Assembly: GCA_030550455.1 (NCBI GenBank)
Contig: JAUQPH010000003.1
Coordinates: 121,080-185,079, forward strand
Source: Thermoproteota archaeon
GTDB lineage: Archaea; Thermoproteota; Thermoprotei_A; Sulfolobales; NBVN01
Length of the DNA stretch: 64,000 nucleotides
Reading direction: 5' to 3'
The notes beneath the pieces are model-generated. The model had not been told where the DNA came from, made no database searches, and saw only the letters and a program-made list of their open reading frames with translations. Shown here one piece after another: positions 19,277 to 27,519 of the stretch; the stretch's first letter is position 1; every line of letters begins with the position of its first letter. The translations under genes were made by a program, and so were the position numbers.

Positions 19277-19897
19277 ATGAGGGTGGCATTCGTCTCTGGT
19301 GGTAAAGACTCTTACTATGCCATGTATAGGTACGGCGGAGTAGACCTCGGAGTGATGTTAGTGTATAACTTCCCGAGGCCAAGTCCACACACTATGAACA
19401 TCGGCAAGAGCCTAGAGTCTCTACTAGCGTGTGGTGTACCGGTGATTGTCGCAAAGTTGAGCAGAGGTCGAGAGTTTGATGAAACTGTAGACCTCCTGAG
19501 GAAGATCTCTCCGAGTGTGATAGTGGCTGGTGACGTGTATATTGAGGACCACTTAAAGTACATGGAGAGACTAGCGAAGGAGGTTGGTTCTAACCTTGTC
19601 GAACCCCTCTGGGGTTATGACCCGGTGGAACTACTCTACAGAGAGATAAATGATGGTGTTAGACCTGTGGTCATAGGAGCAATAGAGAGCCTGAGAGGGT
19701 ACTTAGGAAAAGCTCTGACGATGGAGAATGTGGAGGAATTTGTCTACAACTCGAAAAATGTGGGTGTCGACCCCCTAGGGGAACATGGTGAGTACCACAC
19801 GTTAGTAGTTGATGGTCCACTTCACAAACATGAAGTTTCGTTTAGAGTTGTGGACATAGAGAATTTTGGAGCATACGTTGTCTTAAGGCTCATCTAG
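19277..19897 (+). CDS. dph6: Diphthine-ammonia ligase-like PP-loop ATPase
   Basis: 206 residues from the ATG at 19277, chosen because the family begins with MRVAFVSGGKDS; an in-frame ATG at 19265 adds four residues. The PP-loop SGGKDS is at 7-12, and the C-terminal GEHGEYHTLVVDGPLHK is the Dph6/MJ0570 signature. The enzyme amidates diphthine on elongation factor 2 as the last step of diphthamide synthesis. No other diphthamide gene is in the window. Confidence 0.85.
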   Translation: MRVAFVSGGKDSYYAMYRYGGVDLGVMLVYNFPRPSPHTMNIGKSLESLLACGVPVIVAKLSRGREFDETVDLLRKISPSVIVAGDVYIEDHLKYMERLAKEVGSNLVEPLWGYDPVELLYREINDGVRPVVIGAIESLRGYLGKALTMENVEEFVYNSKNVGVDPLGEHGEYHTLVVDGPLHKHEVSFRVVDIENFGAYVVLRLI

Positions 19898-19975
19898 ATC
19901 AGCACAGTAAGCGTAAAAAGCTCGAACAATCAGAACAGTTAAGACCATGGTGTCAGTACGCCCGTGTAATATAGA

Positions 19976-20026
19976 GTTTACCGCACTTTGCCTTAGAAGC
20001 TAACTCTAGCTAGGGTCTGCGGTAAC
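19976..20026. other. Inverted repeat upstream of the cobalamin operon promoter
   Basis: TTACCGCA at 19978-19985 is perfectly complementary to TGCGGTAA at 20018-20025, giving an 8-bp stem with a 32-base loop. It lies between dph6 and the TATA box at 20041. It may end the dph6 transcript or bind a protein; no T-run follows, so a simple terminator is not obvious. Confidence 0.35.
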
Positions 20027-20040
20027 TTCGTATTTCAACA

Positions 20041-20068
20041 CTTATATTTGGATACCCTATACATACGT
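20041..20068 (+). promoter_or_regulatory. Cobalamin operon promoter with candidate B12 operator (TATA 20041-20048, operator 20046-20068)
   Basis: CTTATATT at 20041-20048 is the TATA box, 39 nt before the ATG at 20080, exactly the spacing seen at btuF. The 23 bases at 20046-20068 (beginning ATTTGGATACCC and ending ATACATACGT) are the exact reverse complement of 5569-5591. ATAC occurs three times within it (20052, 20059 and 20063). The element overlaps the end of the TATA box and extends to near the predicted transcription start. Confidence 0.75.
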
Positions 20069-20079
20069 TGGTCCTAAAC

Positions 20080-21189
20080 ATGACAGAGTGCAGCATCGTT
20101 AAGGTTCTAGTGGGCAGAGAAACGTGGGAGAGGTTCATTTCACAAGGACTCGACAAGGTTATCTCAGTCTACTTCATTGCCTCGACCAAGGTGTCCACTA
20201 TCCCCGGTATAAGCCTTGCTGGAGCGAACCCTGAGCTAACTCTCTATACTCCAGCCCTCGACGTCGAGTACTTAACCTTAGGTGTACCAAAGTCGTTACC
20301 CGTAGTCCCGACGACACCAGATGGAATACCTACTCCGGCTCTACTAACGAAGGTGGCCCTAGAGCTCTCAGGAGTCCCGCACTTAGTCGTAGACTGTGGA
20401 AGCTATATAGACCCTCAGATACCTCACGTAGATATTCCAAGCAAAGTGGTTGGAGGGAGGATCGACCTCGAAGACTCTCTTACTCCAGAGGTTGCGTCTA
20501 AACTCTTCGAGGGTTCGAGGACTTTGGGAAAGATGCTGGGGGCTAGAAGTTCCCTCCTAGTAGTCGGTGAGTCTATGCCTGGTGGGACAACTACCGCCAT
20601 GGCCACCATGGAGGCGCTAGGCTATAGAGCAGTGGGAAGAGTGAGTAGTGCGAGTCCTTTAAATCCGCATGACCTTAAGAGAAGAGTCTTCGAGAGTGCT
20701 GTGAAAAGAGTAGGTAAGAGGCTCCCGCTAGCTGAAGCACTAGAGGCAGTGTGCCACTTCGGGGACCCCCTCCATATATCTATTACTGGTTTCCTCGCTG
20801 GAGCACTCGAGAGAGACGCTAGAGTTCTACTAGCGGGTGGTACTCAGATGTGTGCTGTACTCGCTTTAGCGAGAACTCTCGGTATACGCTTCGACGGTAG
20901 GGTGGCCATAGGCACAACTCGCTGGTTAGTTGAAGATAGAAGCTCAGACCTTTCTGGACTCGTCAAAGACATTTATCCAGAGGTTCCTGTAGTTTACGCA
21001 GATGTAGACTTCTCAAGCGTAGAGCATTGGGGGCTTAGAGCATACGAGGAAGGATACGTCAAGGAGGGAGTTGGAGCTGGTGGCACTCTAGTAATTAGCG
21101 CTCTTCTTAAAGACATTAGCTCGAGAGAACTGTTGAAGGCCGTGCAGGAAGAGTACGAGAGGATCACCAGCCTTGTCGGAAAGAGTTAG
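20080..21189 (+). CDS. cobT: CobT-like nicotinate-nucleotide phosphoribosyltransferase (TIGR00303/UPF0284 family)
   Basis: 369 residues from ATG 20080; TTG 20068 is in frame but lies on the operator, and the TATA spacing favours the ATG. Motifs VGESMPGGTTTAMATMEALG, SSASPLNPH and VGAGGTLVISALL match the archaeal CobT-like family. The reaction makes alpha-ribazole 5'-phosphate from the lower-ligand base for the cobamide nucleotide loop. It is the first of six overlapping cobamide genes. The base used (dimethylbenzimidazole or another) is unknown. Confidence 0.85.
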   Translation: MTECSIVKVLVGRETWERFISQGLDKVISVYFIASTKVSTIPGISLAGANPELTLYTPALDVEYLTLGVPKSLPVVPTTPDGIPTPALLTKVALELSGVPHLVVDCGSYIDPQIPHVDIPSKVVGGRIDLEDSLTPEVASKLFEGSRTLGKMLGARSSLLVVGESMPGGTTTAMATMEALGYRAVGRVSSASPLNPHDLKRRVFESAVKRVGKRLPLAEALEAVCHFGDPLHISITGFLAGALERDARVLLAGGTQMCAVLALARTLGIRFDGRVAIGTTRWLVEDRSSDLSGLVKDIYPEVPVVYADVDFSSVEHWGLRAYEEGYVKEGVGAGGTLVISALLKDISSRELLKAVQEEYERITSLVGKS

Positions 21190-22279
21190 ACGCCTAGACT
21201 CAGATACGATACTGATAGAATTCGGCAGCCCCATGGTGGTAGTCTCAACACTTCCAGTGGTTACTCCCGACGGGCCTTCTAAAGGTGAAGTGGAGGCCAT
21301 AGTGTTCAAGAGAGTCACCAGCTATGACGTAGAGAACCCCATCAGGTACTACACGCGAGTCGCTAGAGAACTGGGCCTCAAGAAGACCCTAGTGGTCACA
21401 ACCTCAGTGTCTCTAGATGAAAAGTTTAGGTCTGTAAGAGTCGAGGAGGCCAATGCCAGTCTATACATGACCGTGAGCCTTAAGCCCCCGGTCTGCCTGG
21501 ATTCGACAACCTACCCCCCTCTTCTTCTCGGTACGATCAACGTAGTAGCAGTAGTCTACCTACCGCTAAGCTACAACGCTCTAGTAGACCTTGTTAGGAC
21601 TCTCACTGAAGCGAAGGCTTTAGCTTCATCCGACTCCCTACTACGGTGTAGGACTAGGTCGCCAGGTACTGTATCGGACTCTGTATCGGTCCTCAAGCCG
21701 TTGGGAGTAGGTGAGAGAATCGCCTTCGCCGGCATGGCTACAGATGTCGGGATGGCCCTAGCTAGAGCTGTTTATCGCGAAGTGTTAGGTGAGGCTCTCG
21801 GCAGGAGAACAGACGAGATCCTAGAGGAACTTACTGGAGTGAGCATCGGTAGACTGCTAGACTTATTCTTAGAGGTTTACTCCAGGTACCCTATACCAGG
21901 AGTAAGTATCTCTGAAGCGAGGTCCCTTGCACTTAGGTCTCTCGAGAAGGCCCTGCGCGACCCTAATGTCTGGGCCCTAATAATAGCGGCCAGAGAGCTA
22001 GACCTACACGGACTCGCGGGAAGTGTGCCTGGAGTAACTAAGGAGGAGTTCGCTAAAGACAGCAAGAGGATAGTTGCCGACGAGGTCATAGGCATGGCCT
22101 TAGCCACATATCTAGCCGGGCTCAACGGCTTGTTCACGATGTACTGGGTCGAGAGGCTGAAGGAGCGTGAGCTCGTTAACTACGGAGAGCTTGGCGTGTT
22201 CTTAGATGACGTTGTCTCGGCTTTGCTGGCGTACTTAGTAGTAGACTTACTCGCGAGGGTCGGTGGTAGTGGAGAGTAA
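21173..22279 (+). CDS. cbiS: Bifunctional adenosylcobinamide amidohydrolase / alpha-ribazole-phosphate phosphatase (CbiZ-CobZ fusion)
   Basis: 368 residues. The N-terminal half (about 1-205) is CbiZ-like, with LGTINVVAVVYLPLS, ALVDLVRTLTEAKALAS and SPGTVSDSV. The C-terminal part (about 220-365) is helical and ends with GELGVFLDDVVSALLAYLV, resembling the CobZ phosphatase related to phosphatidylglycerophosphatase A. This fusion is known as CbiS from Methanopyrus kandleri. It would cleave cobinamide to cobyrate for remodelling and dephosphorylate alpha-ribazole phosphate or cobalamin phosphate. TTG start, 17-bp overlap with cobT. Confidence 0.8.
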   Translation: MSERVRRLDSDTILIEFGSPMVVVSTLPVVTPDGPSKGEVEAIVFKRVTSYDVENPIRYYTRVARELGLKKTLVVTTSVSLDEKFRSVRVEEANASLYMTVSLKPPVCLDSTTYPPLLLGTINVVAVVYLPLSYNALVDLVRTLTEAKALASSDSLLRCRTRSPGTVSDSVSVLKPLGVGERIAFAGMATDVGMALARAVYREVLGEALGRRTDEILEELTGVSIGRLLDLFLEVYSRYPIPGVSISEARSLALRSLEKALRDPNVWALIIAARELDLHGLAGSVPGVTKEEFAKDSKRIVADEVIGMALATYLAGLNGLFTMYWVERLKERELVNYGELGVFLDDVVSALLAYLVVDLLARVGGSGE

Positions 22280-22793
22280 AATCGCATGCACCGTGATGGC
22301 CGGAGGTGAAGGAAGGAGGTTCGGTGACCCGGCGAAGTTCATGGCTGAGGTATGTGGAGAACCAATCCTCTCCAGGCTCGTTAGGCAACTGAAGAGGTTC
22401 TGCTCACATGTGGTGTTAGTGCTTACTCACAGGACGTGCGAGGTTTGCTCTACCTTCAGGGATGAGCCGTTTGTCAGCTGTGTCGAGCTTCCGGGGCGAG
22501 ACTACGTTGAAGACTTGAGCATCGTCCTAAGAGCCCTCCCGAAGCCACTGCTAGTAGTAGCAGCTGACCTAGTCGTGAGCGATAAGTCCCTGCTGGACTT
22601 CGTTGAAGTAGCTTTGAGGCTTCAGGCTAGCGTAGTAACTGCTGAGGCCGTTTATGGGAGTGAGTCTCAGCTTATAGGGCTCTCCATGTTCCACAAAGAA
22701 GGTGGAGCGTGGGTAAACGTCCCGATCGGCGGAAGCGCTGTAGATGTAGACGAGCGTGGTGATCTTGAGAGAGCTGAGAGGGTATGTAGGTAA
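22263..22793 (+). CDS. cobY: GTP:adenosylcobinamide-phosphate guanylyltransferase, archaeal type
   Basis: 176 residues. The nucleotidyltransferase signature VMAGGEGRRFGDPAKFM lies near 11-27, followed by EPILSRLVRQL and VVAADLVVSD. CobY replaces bacterial CobU in archaea and makes adenosylcobinamide-GDP. GTG start, 17-bp overlap with cbiS; it ends 38 bp inside cobD. The position between cbiS and cobS fits the pathway. Confidence 0.85.
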   Translation: MVVESKIACTVMAGGEGRRFGDPAKFMAEVCGEPILSRLVRQLKRFCSHVVLVLTHRTCEVCSTFRDEPFVSCVELPGRDYVEDLSIVLRALPKPLLVVAADLVVSDKSLLDFVEVALRLQASVVTAEAVYGSESQLIGLSMFHKEGGAWVNVPIGGSAVDVDERGDLERAERVCR

Positions 22794-23883
22794 GTGTAGG
22801 AAGCACGGAGGTAGGGTACCGGAGGGTCGCTTAGACTTCTCTGCACCGCTTAATCCCCTAGGGCCTCCGGAGGTAATTAAGAGACTCATTCTTGAAGAAG
22901 TATCGAAAGGTGCTTACGGTAGGTACCCCGACTACGAGTACAATCGACTTCGAGAGGCGATTTCCGAATTCTACGACATCGAGGCGGACCAGGTAGTGCC
23001 GCTCAATGGGGCTAGCGAGGCCTTGTACCTACTCGTTCTAGCGCTTAGTCCGGACGCTTTAGTCGTTTTTGAGCCGACTTTCGGAGACCATAGATGCTTG
23101 TCTGAAGCCTTGGGACTGAGGACAGCGTCCGTGCTGTATTTCGAGTCTGGACTCAGCTACGAGCTACCGACGAGCGTTCTTAGGGGCGTGAGTGCTTCAA
23201 GCGGAGAGGGAGCTCTCGTACTGTTGTCTAACCCTAATAACCCGACTGGGGCTATACTCTCCGTAAAGAAGCTCGAAGAGGTTCTCGAGCTATTTGAAAA
23301 CTCTGTGGTAGTAGTCGACGAGGCTTATCTAGAGCTTTGTTACTCATGCGATACCGCAGGTGCTCTCAGGCTAGCGAAAAACTACGAGAACCTGGTCGTT
23401 CTTAGAAGCCTCACGAAGACGTACGCTGTTCCCGGTCTGAGGATAGGGTTTCTTTACACTTCGAACACCAAGCTGGCAAGCGTTATAGAAAACCTGAGGC
23501 CCCCGTGGAACGTTAACTCCATAGCTGAGAGAGTGTTTTCGACTGCGCTCAGAGAATACGCTGGAGAGCTAAGGTCTTTTATATCGCTATCTAGAGACGT
23601 GATTAAGTTTGAGGGAGAGTATCTTTCAGACAGGTTACGGTCCCTCGGACTGACGGTGTACACTTCTTCAGTCCCTTACGTCCTCGTAAGGCACGAGAAT
23701 ATCACGACTAGCGAGGTGATGAAGGTATTAACCCAGGTAGGTATCTACATTAGAGATGCTTCCACGTATCCAGGACTGACGCCTTATCACGCCAGGATCT
23801 CGGTAAGACTGAGAGACGAGAATGACGTCCTTATATCAGCATATAGAGAGGTGCTCCAAAGTGCGCATCTGCGGGAGGATTAG
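22756..23883 (+). CDS. cobD: L-threonine-O-3-phosphate decarboxylase, CobD-type aminotransferase fold
   Basis: 375 residues, PLP-dependent fold type I. Landmarks are LDFSAPLNPLGPPEVI, GASEALYLLVLAL, LLSNPNNPTGAILS, VVVDEAYLELC and the PLP lysine in SLTKTYAVPGLRIGF. Close relatives include histidinol-phosphate aminotransferase (HisC); the cobamide context and the LDFS-N-PLGPP start favour CobD, which makes aminopropanol phosphate. It overlaps both neighbours. The start could be slightly downstream of the GTG at 22756. Confidence 0.8.
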   Translation: MVILRELRGYVGKCRKHGGRVPEGRLDFSAPLNPLGPPEVIKRLILEEVSKGAYGRYPDYEYNRLREAISEFYDIEADQVVPLNGASEALYLLVLALSPDALVVFEPTFGDHRCLSEALGLRTASVLYFESGLSYELPTSVLRGVSASSGEGALVLLSNPNNPTGAILSVKKLEEVLELFENSVVVVDEAYLELCYSCDTAGALRLAKNYENLVVLRSLTKTYAVPGLRIGFLYTSNTKLASVIENLRPPWNVNSIAERVFSTALREYAGELRSFISLSRDVIKFEGEYLSDRLRSLGLTVYTSSVPYVLVRHENITTSEVMKVLTQVGIYIRDASTYPGLTPYHARISVRLRDENDVLISAYREVLQSAHLRED

Positions 23884-24655
23884 GGCGCTTATATCTCTAC
23901 TGACGAGAATACCCCTCGGAGGGCAGTCGATAGAAGAAGCTGCTGAGGTGTTCTTTCTCGTACCCTTAGTTGGAGCTCTAGAGGGACTCGTTGTGAGCTC
24001 AACGCTCACCCTCTTGGTATGGCTAGGCGTGAACCCGGTAATCGTGTCCGTCTTCTACGTCTTTATTCACATAGTGGTTACCGGCGGGATCCATCTAGAC
24101 GGCTTTGCCGATTACTCAGACGTCCTCGGCTCCCTTAAGCGGGGGGAGCAGGCCTTGCGGGTCTTGAAGGACCCGAGAAAGGGGACTTACGCCATAGTGG
24201 CAGTCTCGACGAGGTTGATTGTGGGAGTAGTGAGCCTGTATGTACTGATAGACGTCCTCGAGTTGAAGTTCGTTATCCCACTAATAGCATCTTATATAGC
24301 GTCAGCTGAGGCGATGTTCGTGAGTAGCTTCCTCGGTTTCGAAGAGCCCTATGAGGGTATGGCTAGGAGCTTTACCAGGCATTCGAAAAGCTTAGCACAC
24401 CTTTTCGGGAACACTCTGTGCTACTTGTTGCTATCCTCAGCCCTAGTAGTCTTGGGGAGTCTTGTCGGTATTAGAGTGAGCTCTGCCGCAACCCTCGCAC
24501 TCCCATTACTAGTTGGTTCCGTAGCTTCTTACGACGCAAACAAGAGGCTGGGATTCGTAAACGGAGATGTCCTAGGGTTCTCCTACGAGCTCACTAAGTC
24601 TGCATCCCTGACGTTAGTTGCGGTGCTGGTCTCGGCTAAAAACCCGGTGTGGTGA
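23861..24655 (+). CDS. cobS: Adenosylcobinamide-GDP ribazoletransferase (cobalamin 5'-phosphate synthase)
   Basis: 264 residues from GTG 23861, which follows GAGGTG at 23848-23853; an upstream in-frame ATG at 23822 is possible. RALISLLTRIPLG and GGIHLDGFADYSD are CobS signatures, and about six membrane helices follow. The enzyme joins the CobY product to alpha-ribazole phosphate in the membrane. It overlaps cobD and cbiB, consistent with one transcript. Confidence 0.87.
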   Translation: MRICGRIRALISLLTRIPLGGQSIEEAAEVFFLVPLVGALEGLVVSSTLTLLVWLGVNPVIVSVFYVFIHIVVTGGIHLDGFADYSDVLGSLKRGEQALRVLKDPRKGTYAIVAVSTRLIVGVVSLYVLIDVLELKFVIPLIASYIASAEAMFVSSFLGFEEPYEGMARSFTRHSKSLAHLFGNTLCYLLLSSALVVLGSLVGIRVSSAATLALPLLVGSVASYDANKRLGFVNGDVLGFSYELTKSASLTLVAVLVSAKNPVW

Positions 24656-25592
24656 GATCATTCAGTGCTACTTCCTTGACTACCTACTTGTGCTTCTCCT
24701 CGCTACACTCATGGACTTCGCATACCCTTACCACACGGGACTCCTTCTACGTATACACCCAGTCCATACGTCCTACGTAATGGCCATCAAGCTCTGGAGG
24801 CCCTTCTCCTCGAGAGTTAGGGGAGTAGCTATATGGATTGCTGTAGTCTTGCTACACCTACTTGCCTACTCTCTCTTAGTTTACTCCTCTCTCGTCAACA
24901 GACTCCTCTTCATAGTTATCTCGGCCTACGTCTTAAAGACGTCGTTCTCTCTCAGGCTATTGTTAGACATAGTCGAGAGAGTTGCTGTATGCCTAAAGAG
25001 CGGGGACTTAGAGGGTGCTAGGTTCTGGGTGCGCCATATAGTGAGGAGAGACGTAAAGAACCTGGGGGAGCCACACCTAGCTTCTGCGGCCATAGAGTCG
25101 CTAGCGGAGAGTCTTGTCGACGGCTATGTCTCTCCACTATTCTACTACATCATCTTCGGTCCCCTCGGAGCCTTGTTCCAGAGAATTGTGAACACCCTCG
25201 ATAGTGCTCTGGGATACAAAGAGCCTAGTTTTAGAGATGCCGGCTGGTTTTCGGCGAAGGTAGACACGGTGGTAAATTATATCCCAGCTAGAGTCACAGG
25301 GCTACTCATAGCCATAGCCTCCTTGGCCTCTGGAGGCAGAATTAGGGAGGTAGTTAAGACGATGATAAAAGAGCATGGCAGAACAGAGAGCGTCAACGCA
25401 GGTTATCCTATGTCCGCCATGGCTGGAGCTCTCAATGTTAAGTTGGAGAAAATCGGGTACTACACCATAAACGGCAGTGCCAGGTGGCCTGGGTGGTCCG
25501 ACGTATTGAGAGCTCTTAGAGTGGCCAAACTTGCCGTAGTTCTATGGTTAGCTACATCTGTAGGAATTATACTTATAGCAAGCGGCTTATGA
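24618..25592 (+). CDS. cbiB: Adenosylcobinamide-phosphate synthase
   Basis: 324 residues, integral membrane. Family landmarks are LGEPHLASAAIESLAESLVDGYVSP with the acidic E-S-L-E-S motif, FRDAGWFSAKVDTVVNYIPAR and GRTESVNAGYPMSAMAGAL. It attaches aminopropanol phosphate to adenosylcobyrate. TTG start inside cobS (38-bp overlap); the first 15 residues are not well supported by the family, so initiation may be later. It ends the cobamide operon. Confidence 0.85.
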   Translation: MRCWSRLKTRCGEIIQCYFLDYLLVLLLATLMDFAYPYHTGLLLRIHPVHTSYVMAIKLWRPFSSRVRGVAIWIAVVLLHLLAYSLLVYSSLVNRLLFIVISAYVLKTSFSLRLLLDIVERVAVCLKSGDLEGARFWVRHIVRRDVKNLGEPHLASAAIESLAESLVDGYVSPLFYYIIFGPLGALFQRIVNTLDSALGYKEPSFRDAGWFSAKVDTVVNYIPARVTGLLIAIASLASGGRIREVVKTMIKEHGRTESVNAGYPMSAMAGALNVKLEKIGYYTINGSARWPGWSDVLRALRVAKLAVVLWLATSVGIILIASGL

Positions 25593-25684
25593 GATCCCTA
25601 CAACACACCAGCCTCTTTAAGTCTCTCCAAGACTTAGCACCGATATCGATGCTCCTCAGCTTTCGAGTGATCCCTTATGGACCA

Positions 25685-26302
25685 CTAGCCCTCGACCACT
25701 CGAGCCGACGGGAGTGTAATTCCTAAGTCGTTACCTCTAGCTCCACAGTGGACTCTGGGAATCATAGTAATGGCTGATTCAAACTTGCGGAGTATCACAT
25801 CGAGAACGAGTGATGGAAGGTTTTCAACTGCTATTCGCACTAAACTAAAGCTGAGTCTTCGTTGCGACCCATAGTTTACTCTAATAGCATCAAGAGTCTC
25901 TGAGAGCGCAGCATAGCTTTCACCAATAGACCTCATGGCTATAAGCATGGACAAAAGAGTCCAGCTGGAGCAAGCCCTGCGTATGAGAATAGGGTAGATA
26001 GAGCTTGACAGGGATATCGAGCTTAGCGCTAACGAGAACAGTCTGAAGGATTGTAGAACGGTCTGATGAATCTCTACGTATCCTAGTACCGCTACCTGAA
26101 TGACCAGAGACGTGGTGAAATATATGAGGTTGAAGACAACCAACGCCCTGATCAGCCCAGCAGTTATCCTCCCGAGGGTAGCTAGAGCTAGGTATCCTAA
26201 GACTATGGAGAGCGGTAATGCGATCATGATGTCCCCGGCTAGAGCGAGAGCAATCGAAGATAAAGCAAGAAGGAGAGGTCTAACGGTGAAAGCTGACCTC
26301 AT
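25685..26302 (-). CDS. Energy-coupling factor transmembrane protein (EcfT/BioN-like)
   Basis: 205 residues with about four or five membrane helices. It shows the EcfT layout: hydrophobic N-terminal helices, then a cytoplasmic segment with coupling-type Ala-Arg sequences (RSIGESYAALSETLDAIRVNYG). Sequence conservation is weak, so the call relies mainly on its position, overlapping by 4 bp a double ECF ATPase and following BioY. Together they make a biotin ECF importer. Confidence 0.72.
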   Translation of the reverse strand: MRSAFTVRPLLLALSSIALALAGDIMIALPLSIVLGYLALATLGRITAGLIRALVVFNLIYFTTSLVIQVAVLGYVEIHQTVLQSFRLFSLALSSISLSSSIYPILIRRACSSWTLLSMLIAMRSIGESYAALSETLDAIRVNYGSQRRLSFSLVRIAVENLPSLVLDVILRKFESAITMIPRVHCGARGNDLGITLPSARVVEG

Positions 26303-27519
26303 GAAAGCTTCACCACTATGTCTGGACCTAGGAACCTAGCCACTCTTGCGTCGTGTGTAGAGAACACAACCGACTTACCAGCCCTCCTGGCTTCATTGAA
26401 GGCACCACTAACGCACTCTATGGATGTGTCATCAAGACCTAACGATACTTCATCTACAACGACTAGGTCGCTAGTACCGTAAATGCCTGCGTATACGGAT
26501 AACCTCCTTATCTCCCCTAGGCTTAAGGCAGTACTGCTTGTGTTACTAACACCGACAAGACCTATGACGCTTGGATCGCAACCTAAGGCTTTCAGTGCTG
26601 AGACTACGTCACCGTTCATCCAGTAGCTCGACAGCTGAGGTACATAGAAAGCGCGCCTGTAATGCCTTCTAACAATACCCGAGCTAGGCTTTAATAACCC
26701 CAGGAGGACTCTCAATAGGGTCGTCTTCCCAGAGCCGTTTGAACCGACGACTGCCACTACCATCCCGCTATCTACTCTCAAGTCTAATCCGTCGAACACT
26801 TTAGTATTGGAGTACCTGAACCCGAGGTTGCGAGCCTCCAGGAGGACTCCTCTGGAAGCTTCAGTAGTGAGCCTAGAGTTCGAGCACCTCGTTTTAGAGC
26901 CTAGGTCGATCATTCCGTCTACCTTACTAGCGTAGTAGCCGAGCTTGTGGTCCAACACCACGACAACAGAACCGGACTTGACCGCGTAGTCCCGAAGCAC
27001 TTCGAGAACCTCTCCGAGGGTTTCTGGGTCTAGGTAGCCGGAAGGCTCGTCGACGACGACTAGCTTCTTATTTAACAGTAGTGAGAGCCCTGTCAGCACC
27101 CTAAACCTCTCTCCTGCTGATAGCTTCCTTATCTCCCTAAACATTAGGTCGCCTACGAGCCTCCTGAGTTCTGGCACTCTGTGGTGAAGTCCGTAGATGA
27201 AGAGCTCTTCGGCGGCGCTCGTGGTTAAGGTAGCCAGAGAGATGTCCTGAGGCACATAAGCGACGAGCCCGCGACGTAGAGCGTCTGCGGGTCTGTAGCC
27301 GAACACCTCAACCACCCCACTAACTCTATAGCCTCTGTAGAGCTCGGGAGCTAGGCCTACCACCACTCGGGCGAGCGTAGTCTTTCCCGTCCCACAGTCG
27401 CCACTCACTAGCCACAGTGTTCCGGGCTCCATCTCGAAGTCGAGCTCCTTAACGACCTCTCTACTCCCGATCCACACCGACAGATTCTTAGCGCGTACAC
27501 CCCTCAATGGTGTTAACAC
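26299..27519 (-). CDS. ECF transporter ATPase, two ABC domains fused (EcfA-EcfA')
   Basis: 406 residues with two complete ABC modules. Walker A sites are GDCGTGKTT (about 39-47) and GSNGSGKTT (about 239-247); signatures are LSAGERFR and LSLGEIRR; Walker B sites are LVVVDEPSGYLD and LVVVDEVSLGLD. In bacteria these are usually two genes or one dimerising BioM. It probably energises BioY. The start overlaps bioY by 32 bp. Confidence 0.85.
   Translation of the reverse strand: MLTPLRGVRAKNLSVWIGSREVVKELDFEMEPGTLWLVSGDCGTGKTTLARVVVGLAPELYRGYRVSGVVEVFGYRPADALRRGLVAYVPQDISLATLTTSAAEELFIYGLHHRVPELRRLVGDLMFREIRKLSAGERFRVLTGLSLLLNKKLVVVDEPSGYLDPETLGEVLEVLRDYAVKSGSVVVVLDHKLGYYASKVDGMIDLGSKTRCSNSRLTTEASRGVLLEARNLGFRYSNTKVFDGLDLRVDSGMVVAVVGSNGSGKTTLLRVLLGLLKPSSGIVRRHYRRAFYVPQLSSYWMNGDVVSALKALGCDPSVIGLVGVSNTSSTALSLGEIRRLSVYAGIYGTSDLVVVDEVSLGLDDTSIECVSGAFNEARRAGKSVVFSTHDARVARFLGPDIVVKLS

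Noticed and set aside
22756-23883. Histidinol-phosphate aminotransferase (hisC)
   Set aside because: The fold is shared, but the gene overlaps cobY and cobS in a cobamide operon and no other histidine gene is nearby, so CobD is preferred.
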